64,000 nt of DNA from assembly GCA_001051155.2 (NCBI GenBank), contig JYIP02000006.1:186001-250000 (forward strand). The letters run 5' to 3'. This document shows positions 12,500 through 23,199 of this stretch, one piece after another. This DNA is from Chrysoporthe austroafricana (Eukaryota > Ascomycota > Sordariomycetes > Diaporthales > Cryphonectriaceae). The notes under the pieces were generated by a model, which saw nothing but the letters and a program-made list of their open reading frames with translations, ran no database searches and had not been told where the DNA came from. Made by a program: the position numbers and the translations under genes. Each line of letters starts with the position of its first letter. Within the stretch, counting starts at the first letter, position 1.

Positions 12500-13699
12500 A
12501 ACAAAACCAGAAAATGGGATAAAAGCTATATTATTCAAATAAAGAAAACCAAAAAGTAATTAACGAAATTTTGAATAAATTATATTAACAAAATCGAGCT
12601 AAATGGGTTACAAATATAACGCTATTCGGTTTACTAATCTTTATAATTTGGAAGAATATAAATAGCTAGAAAAAAGGATATATAATAATCGATTTACGCG
12701 CTTTAAATAAAATCTCAATCCTTAATGCTTACTTTTTGCTATTATAGCAAGAAGTTATCAAATAGCTAAGAAAAAAAATATATATTATAATAATAAATAT
12801 ATAGCAATTTTTCTATTAATTCCTAATATATCCAGATTATAAAGACCGATTTATTATTATTAATTATCGTAATCGAAAAAGAATAAAAGTTTTATTTATA
12901 AGATTTCGAAATTTATTATTTTATATTTAGCGTTTTATAAATTAATTCTTATAACTATATTATAAGTTTGCTTCCGCTTTTATAAACGATATTATTATTT
13001 ATTCAATTATAGAATAAGATTACTTGCAATACTTATAAACTATTTTCTCGCTATTTTTACGCAAAAATATTTCATTAGCTGGACCCAAATCGTTTCTTAG
13101 ATATCTTTCAGTTTAGATTTTAGAATTCAAAATAAACGGATTCGGAATTTCCAATACGGAATACCGGATATAAGCCATTCGCAATTTGGAATTCCCTAAA
13201 ATATTCTAGCAATTAGAAAGGTTTATTGGATTTATAAGATATTTACGCTACTTAATTCCTAAATATAATTATAAAGTCAATCCATTTCAGAAAAGGAAAA
13301 CTAGGATATTAAGCAAAGCTTGCCAATCGAACCGTTTATTTTCAAGTATAGGATAACAAAATTATATTACGCAAGCTATTTTCGACCCAATATTAAACGA
13401 AATTAATAGTTTTTACGATTTCAAAATAGCTTTGGAAGCTAAAAATGCTTTGTTTTATTATATTCCAAATAAACCTTTTTTTATTTAGCTGGATATATTT
13501 AAGGAAATAGGATTTTTAAGCGTTATTTTCCAATTAGCAAATAATTATATATAAAATGGAATATCGTTAATAGCAAATATAGCCGTATAATTAATCCTTT
13601 ATTTAAATAAGATAATTAACGAAATAAAACGAAAGTACTAGCCTATAAAGCTTGAAATAGCCTGTTTGGTATAGCTAATATAAAAGCTGCAAACAATAA
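12500..13699 (+). pseudogene. Degenerate reverse transcriptase and start of RNase H of B-1
   Basis: RT signatures in order: DLRALNKIS near 12,695, a QFFYQFLIYPDY-like segment near 12,800 (Gln now stops), FINDIIIYS at about 12,985 where active enzymes have Y/F-V-D-D, GFGISNTEY near 13,140 and ERFIGF..YLRYL near 13,220. The first catalytic Asp is Asn (GAC to AAC). RNase H starts near 13,420 and is cut at 13,699 by A-4; it resumes at 21,018 and ends near 21,250. Confidence 0.75.
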
Positions 13700-14121
13700 T
13701 GTTATGAACCAACGTACAGACCAGGGTACGACATCCCGGTTACCCGAAAACGGCCTACTAAGTACCAGGATTTCCGGACCTTACGAAGAGAACCCCGCAA
13801 TGCTTACATACGCAAGGGTTAGGATCGCAGGATAGCTAGGCTACCCAGGCTATCCAGTAGGATAGCTAAGCTATCCTAGCTATCCCTAACTGAAGAGCTG
13901 GTATATATTTCGGGCCTATAGATGGTCTATCTATCTATCGAGAAGTCAGCAGTTAGATTCATAGTTAACTTGGGATAATAACTATCGGTATAACCGAATA
14001 GAATATTGCGAAACTCAGTAATTTTGTCCTGAAACTCAAAGCTATACTTGGTACCGCTCTTATTAATATAAACCCTTTGACCCTATAATATATCTTAGGA
14101 TTTGCTGCAGCGTTCATAATA
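13700..14121 (+). repeat. 5' LTR of A-4 (422 bp)
   Basis: It begins TGTTATGAAC and ends GTTCATAATA. Positions 13,791-13,879 match the type A family, whereas 13,902-14,000 do not: there the sequence is the non-reversed complement of the 3' LTR and of the family pattern, which turns the promoter-like GATATATAAAG into GTATATATTTC. Confidence 0.92.
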
Positions 14122-14199
14122 TTTTGACAACTCTTATTCAAGATCGGTTCAGTATATACCCCTTGAGCAATATTCAGGATACAATAGCATTCCAGATCC

Positions 14200-15170
14200 C
14201 GTTTTCGTCTAATAACCAGGCCCTCTAGGAAGAAATTCCGGTCGTCCTTATTAACGAATAACTCTAGCAGCAGAATATGGCTCTGTACTAGCAATTTGAA
14301 GAAGTTAAGAACGAAGTTATCCGCCTCAATGCCCTCTAGCAGGCCAGGGCTTTCAAGCTTGACAAACCCGGCCCATATAAAGGCATTCGGAGAGATTTCT
14401 AGGCCTTCTTGATACAATTCAAAGCCTATTTCAAGCATTATGGAACCCAGTTCAGAACCACTTATAACAAAATCGACTTCGCGGGAAGTCGTCTTGAAAG
14501 AACGGCTTTCCAGTAGTAGGAGCCGACTTTTCGCGATTATTTAGATAATATTGAGGAATTTCGCTCGGAAGATACCAAGCGCATCTTCCAGCGCTATGCC
14601 AACTTCGAAGCAGCTTTCATTAAGACTTTTGGAGACCCGGATGAATGACGAATTGCAGTACGGCAGCTAGAGGCATTTCGATAGACCGGTTCGGCTGCGG
14701 ACTATACGGCGAAATTCCGATAGATCGTCGCTCACCTCGATTACAAGAACGAACCTTTCATGGATGCCTATTACGCAGGACTTAAGGAAGAAATCAAGGA
14801 CGAACTTTATAAGGAAGATCGACCCGAAAAACTTAGTAAGTTTATTAATAAGGCAGTCCGCATTGATAACCGACTATACGAATAATAGCAATAATAGCAG
14901 AAGAATTACGGTACTATCTTACGGTATTAGCCAAATATTGGGAAGCGCAAGTTCCAGTATAAGGGCAAGAATAATACGGCCTATTCAGGCATTATATATG
15001 CTAGGCCTATAGAACTAGATGCCCTTATACGCGAATAATGCAAAAGGGTTACTTGTTACAATTGTAGCAAGAAAGGCTATATCGCCCGCAATTGCTAATA
15101 AGGAAAAGGGAAGCGAGAATGGAAGCTAGTTTTAGAGAAATAGCTTAATATCGCTTAGCGATAAGAACTC
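14200..15170 (+). pseudogene. Gag of A-4 (few stops)
   Basis: A single frame (first codon base at positions divisible by 3) runs through a retrotrans_gag domain: FAGSRLERTAF near 14,478, FRDYLDN, FGDPDE near 14,630, then DAYYAGLKEEIKDELYKED at 14,763. A zinc knuckle follows at 15,054-15,095, CYNC-SKKG-Y-IARN-C. The His of the usual CX2CX4HX4C knuckle is Tyr here, a CAT-to-TAT change. Stops at TAG/TAA codons in Gln-like positions break the frame. The 157-codon minus-strand frame at 13,965-14,438 overlaps this region and is a shadow. Confidence 0.8.
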
Positions 15171-15179
15171 AATTAGCTA

Positions 15180-18100
15180 GACAAAAACATCTTACTGGAA
15201 TAAGCAGCGGACCTTGATTATAGCAGCATAAGCTGGACAGCCTGCTATTAGGATTATTGCTTACTATACCTTTCGGAAAAGGAAAGTTCAGGATAATTCT
15301 TACGCAAGCTTTAGGGATAATGGCAATTCGCTATAAGCAAGAAAGGCCTACTTTACGATATTGTTATCCAGGATAGTAATTCCGATTGCTCTAGCGAAAG
15401 ACCCTTACGAAACGAAGAGGATTTAGGAAAATATTCCTTGAATTATTATCTGGAACGATAATAGAGCAATATAATAAAAGAGAAAATCGGCATTATAAGA
15501 CCAGAATTACTAATACCCAGCATTATTATCGAAGAATCGGCATACCCCGATAAACAGCTAGATAACCTACCAATTCCAGTCCCTAACGAAAAATTATCAA
15601 AAAAAACGACCCGCTATTAGCAGAAGAACTGCCAAGATTGTAATAAATAGATATCCAAATATACGGAAGTAGAGCATATCATTTATAGGCTTACAATAAA
15701 GGAACTCTTCCAAGGCATACTATTCCAGAATAGCAGATGCTTACCCCAGGAAGATGGAAGGATTAGTTACTTATACTCTCGATATTATAAACTTGCCTGG
15801 ATTAGCTATATTTATTATAACTGCCAGATACATTTTAGCGAAAAAGTCAAACAAGATTGGTTTCCATTTAGGGAATGGGATTAATTGATCTATCCCGTTA
15901 CAGAAGGAAAAGGAAGATTCAGAAAAGTCTTGCATATCGAAGATAATAATGCATATATAGGGCTACCCGATAATTGCTTACGAGCATGCATAAATGGAAG
16001 AATTATATAAGGATAATGCTATATAATAGCATGTTCTATATATATATAGGATAAGGCCAAAGAATAGTATAGGCTGCAGAAAATCGAGAAGAATTGGTAG
16101 CGAAGCTATGTTTAAGCAAGAAGGCTAATATAGCAAGCAGCGAGAAATGCCCAGGAAACCCCAAAAGGGAAGGATTGCCTGTAATAGGATAACAGCCAAT
16201 CAGGATTACGAGGTCCCTATATGCCACTACTAAGAAGGACGAAAAGCATATTATTCTGGATGCATATATCAAAGGATAATAATATAGCGCATTATTGGAT
16301 AGCGGCGTATAAGGAAATTTTATTTCGCCCGAAATCGTTAATAAGGAACGAATTCCCTGGATGCAAAAGAAGGATTCCTATAAGCTCAATACTATAGAAA
16401 GAAAGTCGGTTACGTATAACCTAAGTATAATCGATATGGAAACTGATTATCTACCTATTTCGATCCAAGGCCTTACGATAAGTATCGTTTTCGATATTAC
16501 AGATATAGCATAGCATGAGTTGATCTTGGAAATACCTTAGCTTAAGAAGCATAACCTTCGAATTGATTGGACTATTAGCCAGATTTTATAGGAACAAGCC
16601 GTACTTACCGAGAAGGTCGCAATTACTAGGAAAGGAAAAGACTTAGTTATTGAGGACAGCATAAGAGAAACGCGCTCAAATAGGCTTACAAATACCCCTA
16701 GGGCTAAAGAATAAGCTATAATACAGGGAAGGGTTACGGATACCTTGAACTTCCAGACAAAAATTAGGGACGGACTAAAATTATAAATAACTATCGACTA
16801 ATAGAAAAACGGTTAGGTACGGAGCAATACGAAAAAGTACGGATTATAGAACTACAAGGAAATACAGCTCCTATAGTATGAATACGCTAGAAGACAATTC
16901 GGCTCGGTACTTAATAAATACCCGAGATTACCAGAAACAAGAAAGCCCCAAAGATAGGAGGCTAGCAAAAGAAAATATGCATAACGGTACTTTATATTCC
17001 TACAAATTGCAAAAGACGAAAAAGGATTAATACCGATATTCAAAAACATACTAAGAAAATATTACGAATTCAAAAAACTATAATAAGGGAAGTTTGATAC
17101 GGGATTACTAGAATATGGCCCGTACGATTACGAAATCCCCTTAAAAGAAAGAATACAGCCAAAATTCTTCCCTATTTACGGACTTAACGAAGCAAGACTC
17201 AAAGCGCTTAAAGAATATATTAATAAGAACCTAAAACGAGGCTATATACGACTATCGCGATTACTAGCAGGATACCCTATCCTGTTCGTACCCAAAAAGA
17301 ACAGTAAATTACAGCTTTATATGGATTACCGATAGCTTAACGATATTACTATCAAGAATCGATACCCATTGCCGCTAGCAAGTGAAATGAAAGATCGACT
17401 GATTGGAACAAAATAGTTCATTACGCTTGACCTCAAGGAAGGATATTATTATATTAGAATTAAGGAAGATAATATCTGGAAGACAGCTTTCAGAATACGT
17501 TACGGACATTTCGAATACGTAATTATGCCTTTCGGGCTTACAAACGTACTAGCATCCTTCCAGGAAATGATTAATTATATCCTATATGAGTTTCTGGATA
17601 TTACTATCATTATTTACCTCGATAATATCTTGATTTTCTCGAAAGACCTCGAGATATACAAGCAGCATATACGAGAAATATTTTATATACTGCAAAATAA
17701 CAAATTTCTGGTCGAGCTAAGCAAATATTATTTCTACTAACAAAAGGTTAACTATTTAGGCTATATTATCGAACCAGGATAAATTAGCATGCAATAAGAT
17801 AAAGTCAGAGCAATACGGGAATAGCCTACTCTAAGGAATATTAAAGATATCAGAGCATTTCTCGGATATGCTAATTTTTACTGACAGTTTATCCGAGACT
17901 ATAGCAAGATCGCATACCCGCTTACAGACCTAACGAAAAAAGATCGGAAATTTGAATAGATTTCAGAAGCATAGGAAGCATTTAACGAAATCAAAAGACG
18001 AGTTACGACAAAACCTATTCTTTACGAAGCAGATCCAGAAAAACCCTTTGAGATTGAAACCAATATATCAGATTACGCATTCGGCGGATAACTAGGCTAG

Positions 18101-19858
18101 AGAAACGATTAAGGACGTTTTAGGATCGTAAGCAACTTTTCAAAGAAACTAAACGGCCCAGAACTTAATTACAGTATTCCCGACAAAAAACTAATGGCAA
18201 TTATCAAAGCATTCGAGGAATGGCAGCAATATTTGATCGGAACCAAGTACTAAATTATAGTATACTCGGATTATAAGAATCTTATAATATTTATAACTAC
18301 TAAAGTCTTGAACAAACAATAGATTAGATAGGCAGAATTCCTCTTACAATTTGACTTAAAGATCGTCTATTGCAAAGGATCCGAAAATAGCAGAGCAAAC
18401 GCATTTAGCAAACAATCAGACTACTAAAATTCAGAACCAAAAGAATTCCAGAATATCTTTCGACAAAATAAGAATAGTAGCCTTATAAATGAAGCAAGAG
18501 AATTCAATACGATTATCAGAATCGAGAATCAAGAAAGAAATCCTGAAAATATAACCCCCGAAAAGCAAGACGAATATATTAGAACTATATATAGTATATT
18601 AGCATATGGTTATTAAGGAATCAAAGCTATTTACGAAAAGATTAAGAGATACTGGAACTTATTAGGATTTAGATAAAGGATCGAAAGAATCCTATAAGAA
18701 TGCGATAGCTGCAGGAAAAATAAGATCGAATATTATAAGCCCTATGGGTTGTTCCAACTATTCCCGATTCCGGAAGCAGTTTGGCAATCTATTAGCTGGG
18801 ATTTTATTACCAAGCTATTTTTCTTACGAGAACCCTTAACTAAAGTGCAGTACGATAGCATTCTAGTAATAGTTTGCAAACTAAGCAAGTATGCTTACTT
18901 CCTATTATATAAGGAAAGCAGTATAGCGGAAGAACTTGCATATACGTTTTTCAGAACGGTTATAGCCAATTATAGTATGCCTAAAGAAATCATTTCCGAT
19001 AGAGACAGAAAGTTTATATCAAACTTCTAGACTTCATTTACGAAATTACTTGGAATATAATAGAGAATATCCATAGCATTCCATCTACAAACAGACGGAT
19101 AAACGGAAAGAATTAACTAGATTATCAAGCAATACTTACAATATTATATAAATTACGAACAGAATAACTGAATCGACTTCTTACCCCTAGCGCAATTTGC
19201 ATATAATAGTGCAAATACAAATACGATAAAAAAATTACTATTTTACGCACTTTATAGCTATAACCCGATAGCCTATTATAACGAAATACTAGGAGCAAAT
19301 GCAGAAGCTGCAGAAAGACAAGTTAGAAGGATTAAGAAGGTTTAAGAAGAATTCCAGAAAGAACTAAAGTTCGTACAAGAAAGAATAACAAAATATACTA
19401 ATTCTAAAAGGATTGAAAGACCAATCCTACAGGAAGGGGATAAAGTTTATTTTGTTCGACAAAAAGAATATATCAAAACAATAAAACCCTTTCATTTACT
19501 GGATCATAAGAAATTGAAACTATTCAAAATCCTAAAGAAAATCTCAAATATCAATTTCAAACTCGCATTACTTTATAGAATAAGAATCTATCCGGTATTC
19601 CACATTTTGCTTCTCGAACCAGTATTAAAATCGACCAAAACAGACAAAAGCATTCAGGTAGAAAATAATGAGCCAGAATACGAGGTCGAACGAATTCTCA
19701 AATACCGCAGACCAAATTACGATCCCGAATACCTTATCAAATGGAAAGGCTACCCGGCAAGCGAAAACTTATAGGAACCCAGGAGCAACTTACGAAATGC
19801 GCTTCAAGCTTTAGCAGATTACCTAGACAAGCAGCAGCGAAAAAAGGCTAGCCATTAA
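15180..19858 (+). pseudogene. Pol of A-4: protease, RT, RNase H, integrase, chromodomain
   Basis: The pol frame is -1 relative to gag. Protease near 16,290 has LLDSGV. RT lies at about 17,200-17,750: an open 71-codon piece at 17,525-17,740 contains MPFGLTN and YLDNILIFSK, where the second Asp of the YxDD box is Asn. RNase H follows at about 17,850-18,420. Integrase lies at about 18,560-19,320, open at 18,749-19,030, with WDFITKL (first catalytic Asp) and the second Asp region IISDRD. The chromodomain at about 19,680-19,790 reads EVERILKYR...YLIKWKGYP, followed by a TAG where the family usually has Trp. The frame ends with TAA at 19,856-19,858, 30 bp from the stop of the antisense ORF. Confidence 0.85.
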
Positions 19859-19888
19859 AAGAACGATCGATCAGAAAAGACCTACCAG

Positions 19889-20497
19889 TCAGCCGGAAAG
19901 ATAATCAGTACCAGAAAGACCAGCTATATTCCTAGATCCAGCTTCCAAGCCAATAACGGACCAATCAATATCGGAGCCAAACTGCTGCAAAGCAGCATTA
20001 AAATCGAAGCTCTCAGGAAAAGGACTTTCGGGAATAAGAGGTTCCGCAGCCCGACGCTCCGTTTCGGCCTTGCGACATTCCTCCTCGGCTTCCTCAGCTT
20101 CAATACGCTCAAAGTCTTCCAGATTAGATAAGCTACGACGGAACGCACGCGCCATCCGCTCCCGCTACAGCCGCTTTTGTTTGCGCAAGCGTACTAACCG
20201 ATCCTCGAGCTCCTTGATCTCGTCTTCCAGCTTCTGGTGCTGCGCAAAGGCATGCAAGAGCTCTGCTGCGTTAGTGGGCTCCAGGATATCGCATTTCGAC
20301 CGGCCGTGCTGGACGTATCGAAAGCAGCAAGAAGAATCCGCTTCGGATACCGCGCAAGATTCAAAGCCTAGGCAATTACAATAAGAATAGGAACGCATTT
20401 CTACGGCGTTCGAAATAATGCGGAATAGTAAGGCGGTGCGCTGTTTGTCCTTGTCAGAACGAAAGGAAGATTTTGATTTTCGAACCTTGCTAGACAT
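19889..20497 (-). pseudogene. Antisense Cys-cluster/coiled-coil ORF of A-4, split by one TAG
   Basis: On the minus strand one frame runs from ATG at 20,497 to the stop at 19,889, 202 codons interrupted only by TAG at 20,165-20,167 (probably Trp or Gln). Residues about 32-72 hold a Cys-rich segment (SYCNC, ESC, SSCCFRY, SKCDI). Comparison with A-5 suggests six Cys in a CX2C...C...CX2C...C order, two of which became Tyr. A long Glu/Lys/Arg coiled coil follows (QHQKLEDEIKELEDRLVRLR, then RIEAEEAEEE), and the C terminus is acidic/hydrophobic. The order resembles a zinc-cluster DNA-binding protein with a dimerisation helix. Similar small proteins are, to my recollection, annotated as hypothetical in several fungi. 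The function is unknown; a regulator of the element or of its host is inference. Confidence 0.65.
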
Positions 20498-20590
20498 CCT
20501 GATCAGGAAAAGACGATAAATAAATAGGGGAGAGCTATAGAAAGACTTACAGAAAATTGTTAAGGATAATAACTGATAGGAAGGAGATAA

Positions 20591-21012
20591 TATTATGAAC
20601 TAACGTACAGACCAGAGTACGATATCCCGGTTACCCGAAAACGGCTTACTGAATACTAGGATTTCCGGACTTTACGAAAGGTTGGGGCGTTACGAATGTA
20701 TGCGTTCCCAATCCTAGCGTCCTATCGATCCGATGGGTCCGATAGGTCATCCTATCGATTCGATAGGATCCTATCCCCAATTGAAAAGCTGGATATATAA
20801 AGCCCGGATATCTACCAGATAGATAGATAGCTCTTCAATCGTCAATCTAAGTATCAATTGAACCCTATTATTGATAGCCATATTGGCTTATGAATATTGC
20901 AAAACTCAGTAATTTTATCCTGAAACTCAAGGCTGTACTTGGCACTGCTCTTATTAGCATAAACCCTTTGACCTTACAGTATATCTTAGGATTTGCTGCA
21001 GCGTTCATAACA
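20591..21012 (+). repeat. 3' LTR of A-4 (422 bp)
   Basis: It begins TATTATGAAC (G-to-A change at base 2) and ends GTTCATAACA. Positions 20,793-20,891 match the type A family, including GATATATAAAG. Positions 20,682-20,770 are the non-reversed complement of the matching 5' LTR columns. Confidence 0.92.
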
Positions 21013-21017
21013 AATAA

Positions 21018-22780
21018 TAAAATCGAACCGAGCTAAATTAATTTATATCCTTATTAACTATATAGCAATAATTGGCATTATCCATTCGTTATTTATAAAT
21101 ATAGTAGATAAGATTAAGGCAAATATACGGCTAATTTTCATTTCGGAATACTTAAGCCAATTCGACTTAAAAGCATATTATATATTAAGAAAGTCGAATG
21201 TTTTTGCAAATGCTATATTAAAATTGCTATTTATTCAGAAACTTGTTAATAACGAAAACGTTCTAAATAAGATATAGGAAAACGAATTTATCTAAATTCT
21301 TAATAAAATATTTATAAATAGCGAAATAAAAAGGCATATTAAGAAAAGATACGAAAAATACCCTTTATAATCCAGAATAATCGAATAACTGAAAAACCCA
21401 AATAAGATTGCCCGATTACCTTTTATATTAAATTATAATAGCTTATTATTTCTTAAGGATTATTACGGGAAATAATAATTATATATCCCGAACGAAGTAA
21501 TATTGGATTTTATTAAAGAAGCTTACAATAGAAAATATTATTTCGGTATAAATTGCATATAATATAACTTAACGGATCGATTCATTATCAGATATTGCTA
21601 TACTAAAATACGCAATTATATATCGATATATCGAATTTATAACGAAAATAAAAATAACTTATAATAACCTTTAAAGAAAATGCAATCTATATTATCTCTA
21701 TTAATCCTATTCCATACTATTATTATAAACTTTATTATAGGATTACCGATAATATTATTTATAAATACTATATAGATTCTAGCTAAAATGCTATTCCTAA
21801 ATATATTTCTTATAATTACGAATAAATATTCCAAAGCTATAATTATTATATTAGGCAATGCAATATATATTGTAACAGATTAGGCAACCCTTATCTTATG
21901 GATACTTTATATTACTAGCTAAGGAATACTTAAGAGGATTATTTCAGATAGAGATTCGAAATTCTTATCGGAATTCTAGAAATATTTATAAGAAGCTATC
22001 GGAACGAAACTTGCCTACTCTATTGCTTTATATTCGCAAACGGATAAGCAATCTAAAATAAAGAACCAAGTAATTAAAATAGCAATTCGGTATTTTATAA
22101 TTGCTTACTCTAATGCAAAATGGACCGAGATAATACTAGCATTACAATTTAATTTGAATAATATATATAACCGAGCTATAAAATATTCAGCTAGCCAAAT
22201 GCTATTCGGATTTAACTTATTATCGGGCTAGTAAATAGGGAATATAATACTTTTAGCAAAAGAAATTTTCTAAGAAAAAGCTTAACTTTTTATTGCTAAA
22301 GCGCAAATAATAACCAAATTGCAATATAATAAGCATTATTGCCAAATAATTTTCGAATTAAATAATTGGGTATATATTCGCTTGAATTACAAGTATTTAT
22401 TGCTAAATAACCCATTTCTGAAATTTTTATAATAAAGGATAAGACTTTTCCAAATTATTCGAAAAATAAGGAACTTAATATATAAATTAAAATTAATTCC
22501 TTATATAAATATCTATTTAATAATCTCGGTAATATAATTAATGCTTGCAAACCTTCTTAAAACGAATCCCTATAAATATAACCTTATATATTAAGACTTA
22601 ATAAATATGCTAGAAAATCCGGATATCGAAAAATACTTGGAAAATTACCGATATTACGAGCTAGAAAAGATAATTAGCTATTATAAGCGAAAATATAGAT
22701 ATAATCCGCGCAAAATTGAATATTTGGTAAAATGGATAAATTATTCTAGCTATTATAATATATAGATATCCCGTAATGCC
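21018..22780 (+). pseudogene. Degenerate RNase H end, integrase and chromodomain of B-1
   Basis: RNase H continues with YLSQFDLKAYYI near 21,150. The integrase region at about 21,480-22,230 contains an ITNKYSKA segment near 21,820, IISDRDSKFLSEF near 21,940 and SQTDKQS near 22,035, the usual order around the catalytic Asp and Glu residues of Ty3/gypsy integrases. A chromodomain follows near 22,650 (YELEKIISYYKRKYRYNPRK, then EYLVKWINYS). This makes type B a chromovirus too. The open frame on the minus strand at 21,637-21,858 is a shadow. Confidence 0.75.
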
Positions 22781-23199
22781 CTAAATACGGACGAAATAAT
22801 ACGTAATTTCGAACGGAAATGCGAAGCTATAGCCGAATTGCAAGAAAGAGCAAAGCGAGAGCGGCTATTAGCGGAAGAAATCCTTAAACCAGGAAATATT
22901 ATCGTAACTGCCTTACGAAAACAAAGCAAGCCAAAACGCAATTTACGAACAGAAAATATATTGGAATAAGCTAATCTATTTGCTTTAAGAAATCGAAAGA
23001 ATTCGCGATATAATAAGCGCGCATTAAAGTAAAAGCGACCGCTAAATAAAGCAAGTAAATTTCTAGCGAATGCAAAAAGCTATTATTTCGTAAATTGCTA
23101 GTAAATTTATTTTATTTTCCTTTTCTTACTAGCGCGCTTACGATTACTATCTCTATTCACTTATTATAGCTAGCCGTATCGCCTTATTATTACTACTTT

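Larger units (their letters stand above)
13700..21012 (+). mobile_element. Ty3/gypsy chromovirus A-4, complete with both LTRs (7,313 bp)
   Basis: This is the best preserved and visibly least AT-rich element of the island. Two 422-bp LTRs end in a perfect 10-bp inverted repeat, TGTTATGAAC...GTTCATAACA, and the 5-bp duplication AATAA flanks it (13,695-13,699 and 21,013-21,017). It sits inside the RNase H region of B-1; the empty site is preserved in B-2 (GATAA, 36,820-36,824). Gag and Pol frames differ by -1. A purine-rich tract (GGAAGGAGATAA) ends right before the 3' LTR. It still carries stops at Gln/Trp codons and an Asp-to-Asn change in the RT active site, so it is unlikely to be active. 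The two LTRs show the same-direction complementarity described in the findings. Confidence 0.95.

Noticed and set aside
13965..14438. 157-codon minus-strand open frame across the A-4 5' LTR and gag
   Set aside because: It spans an LTR boundary, is antisense to gag and resembles no protein; length is chance in less AT-rich sequence.
20070..20384. 104-codon Ser-rich plus-strand frame in A-4
   Set aside because: Shadow of the antisense ORF on the opposite strand.
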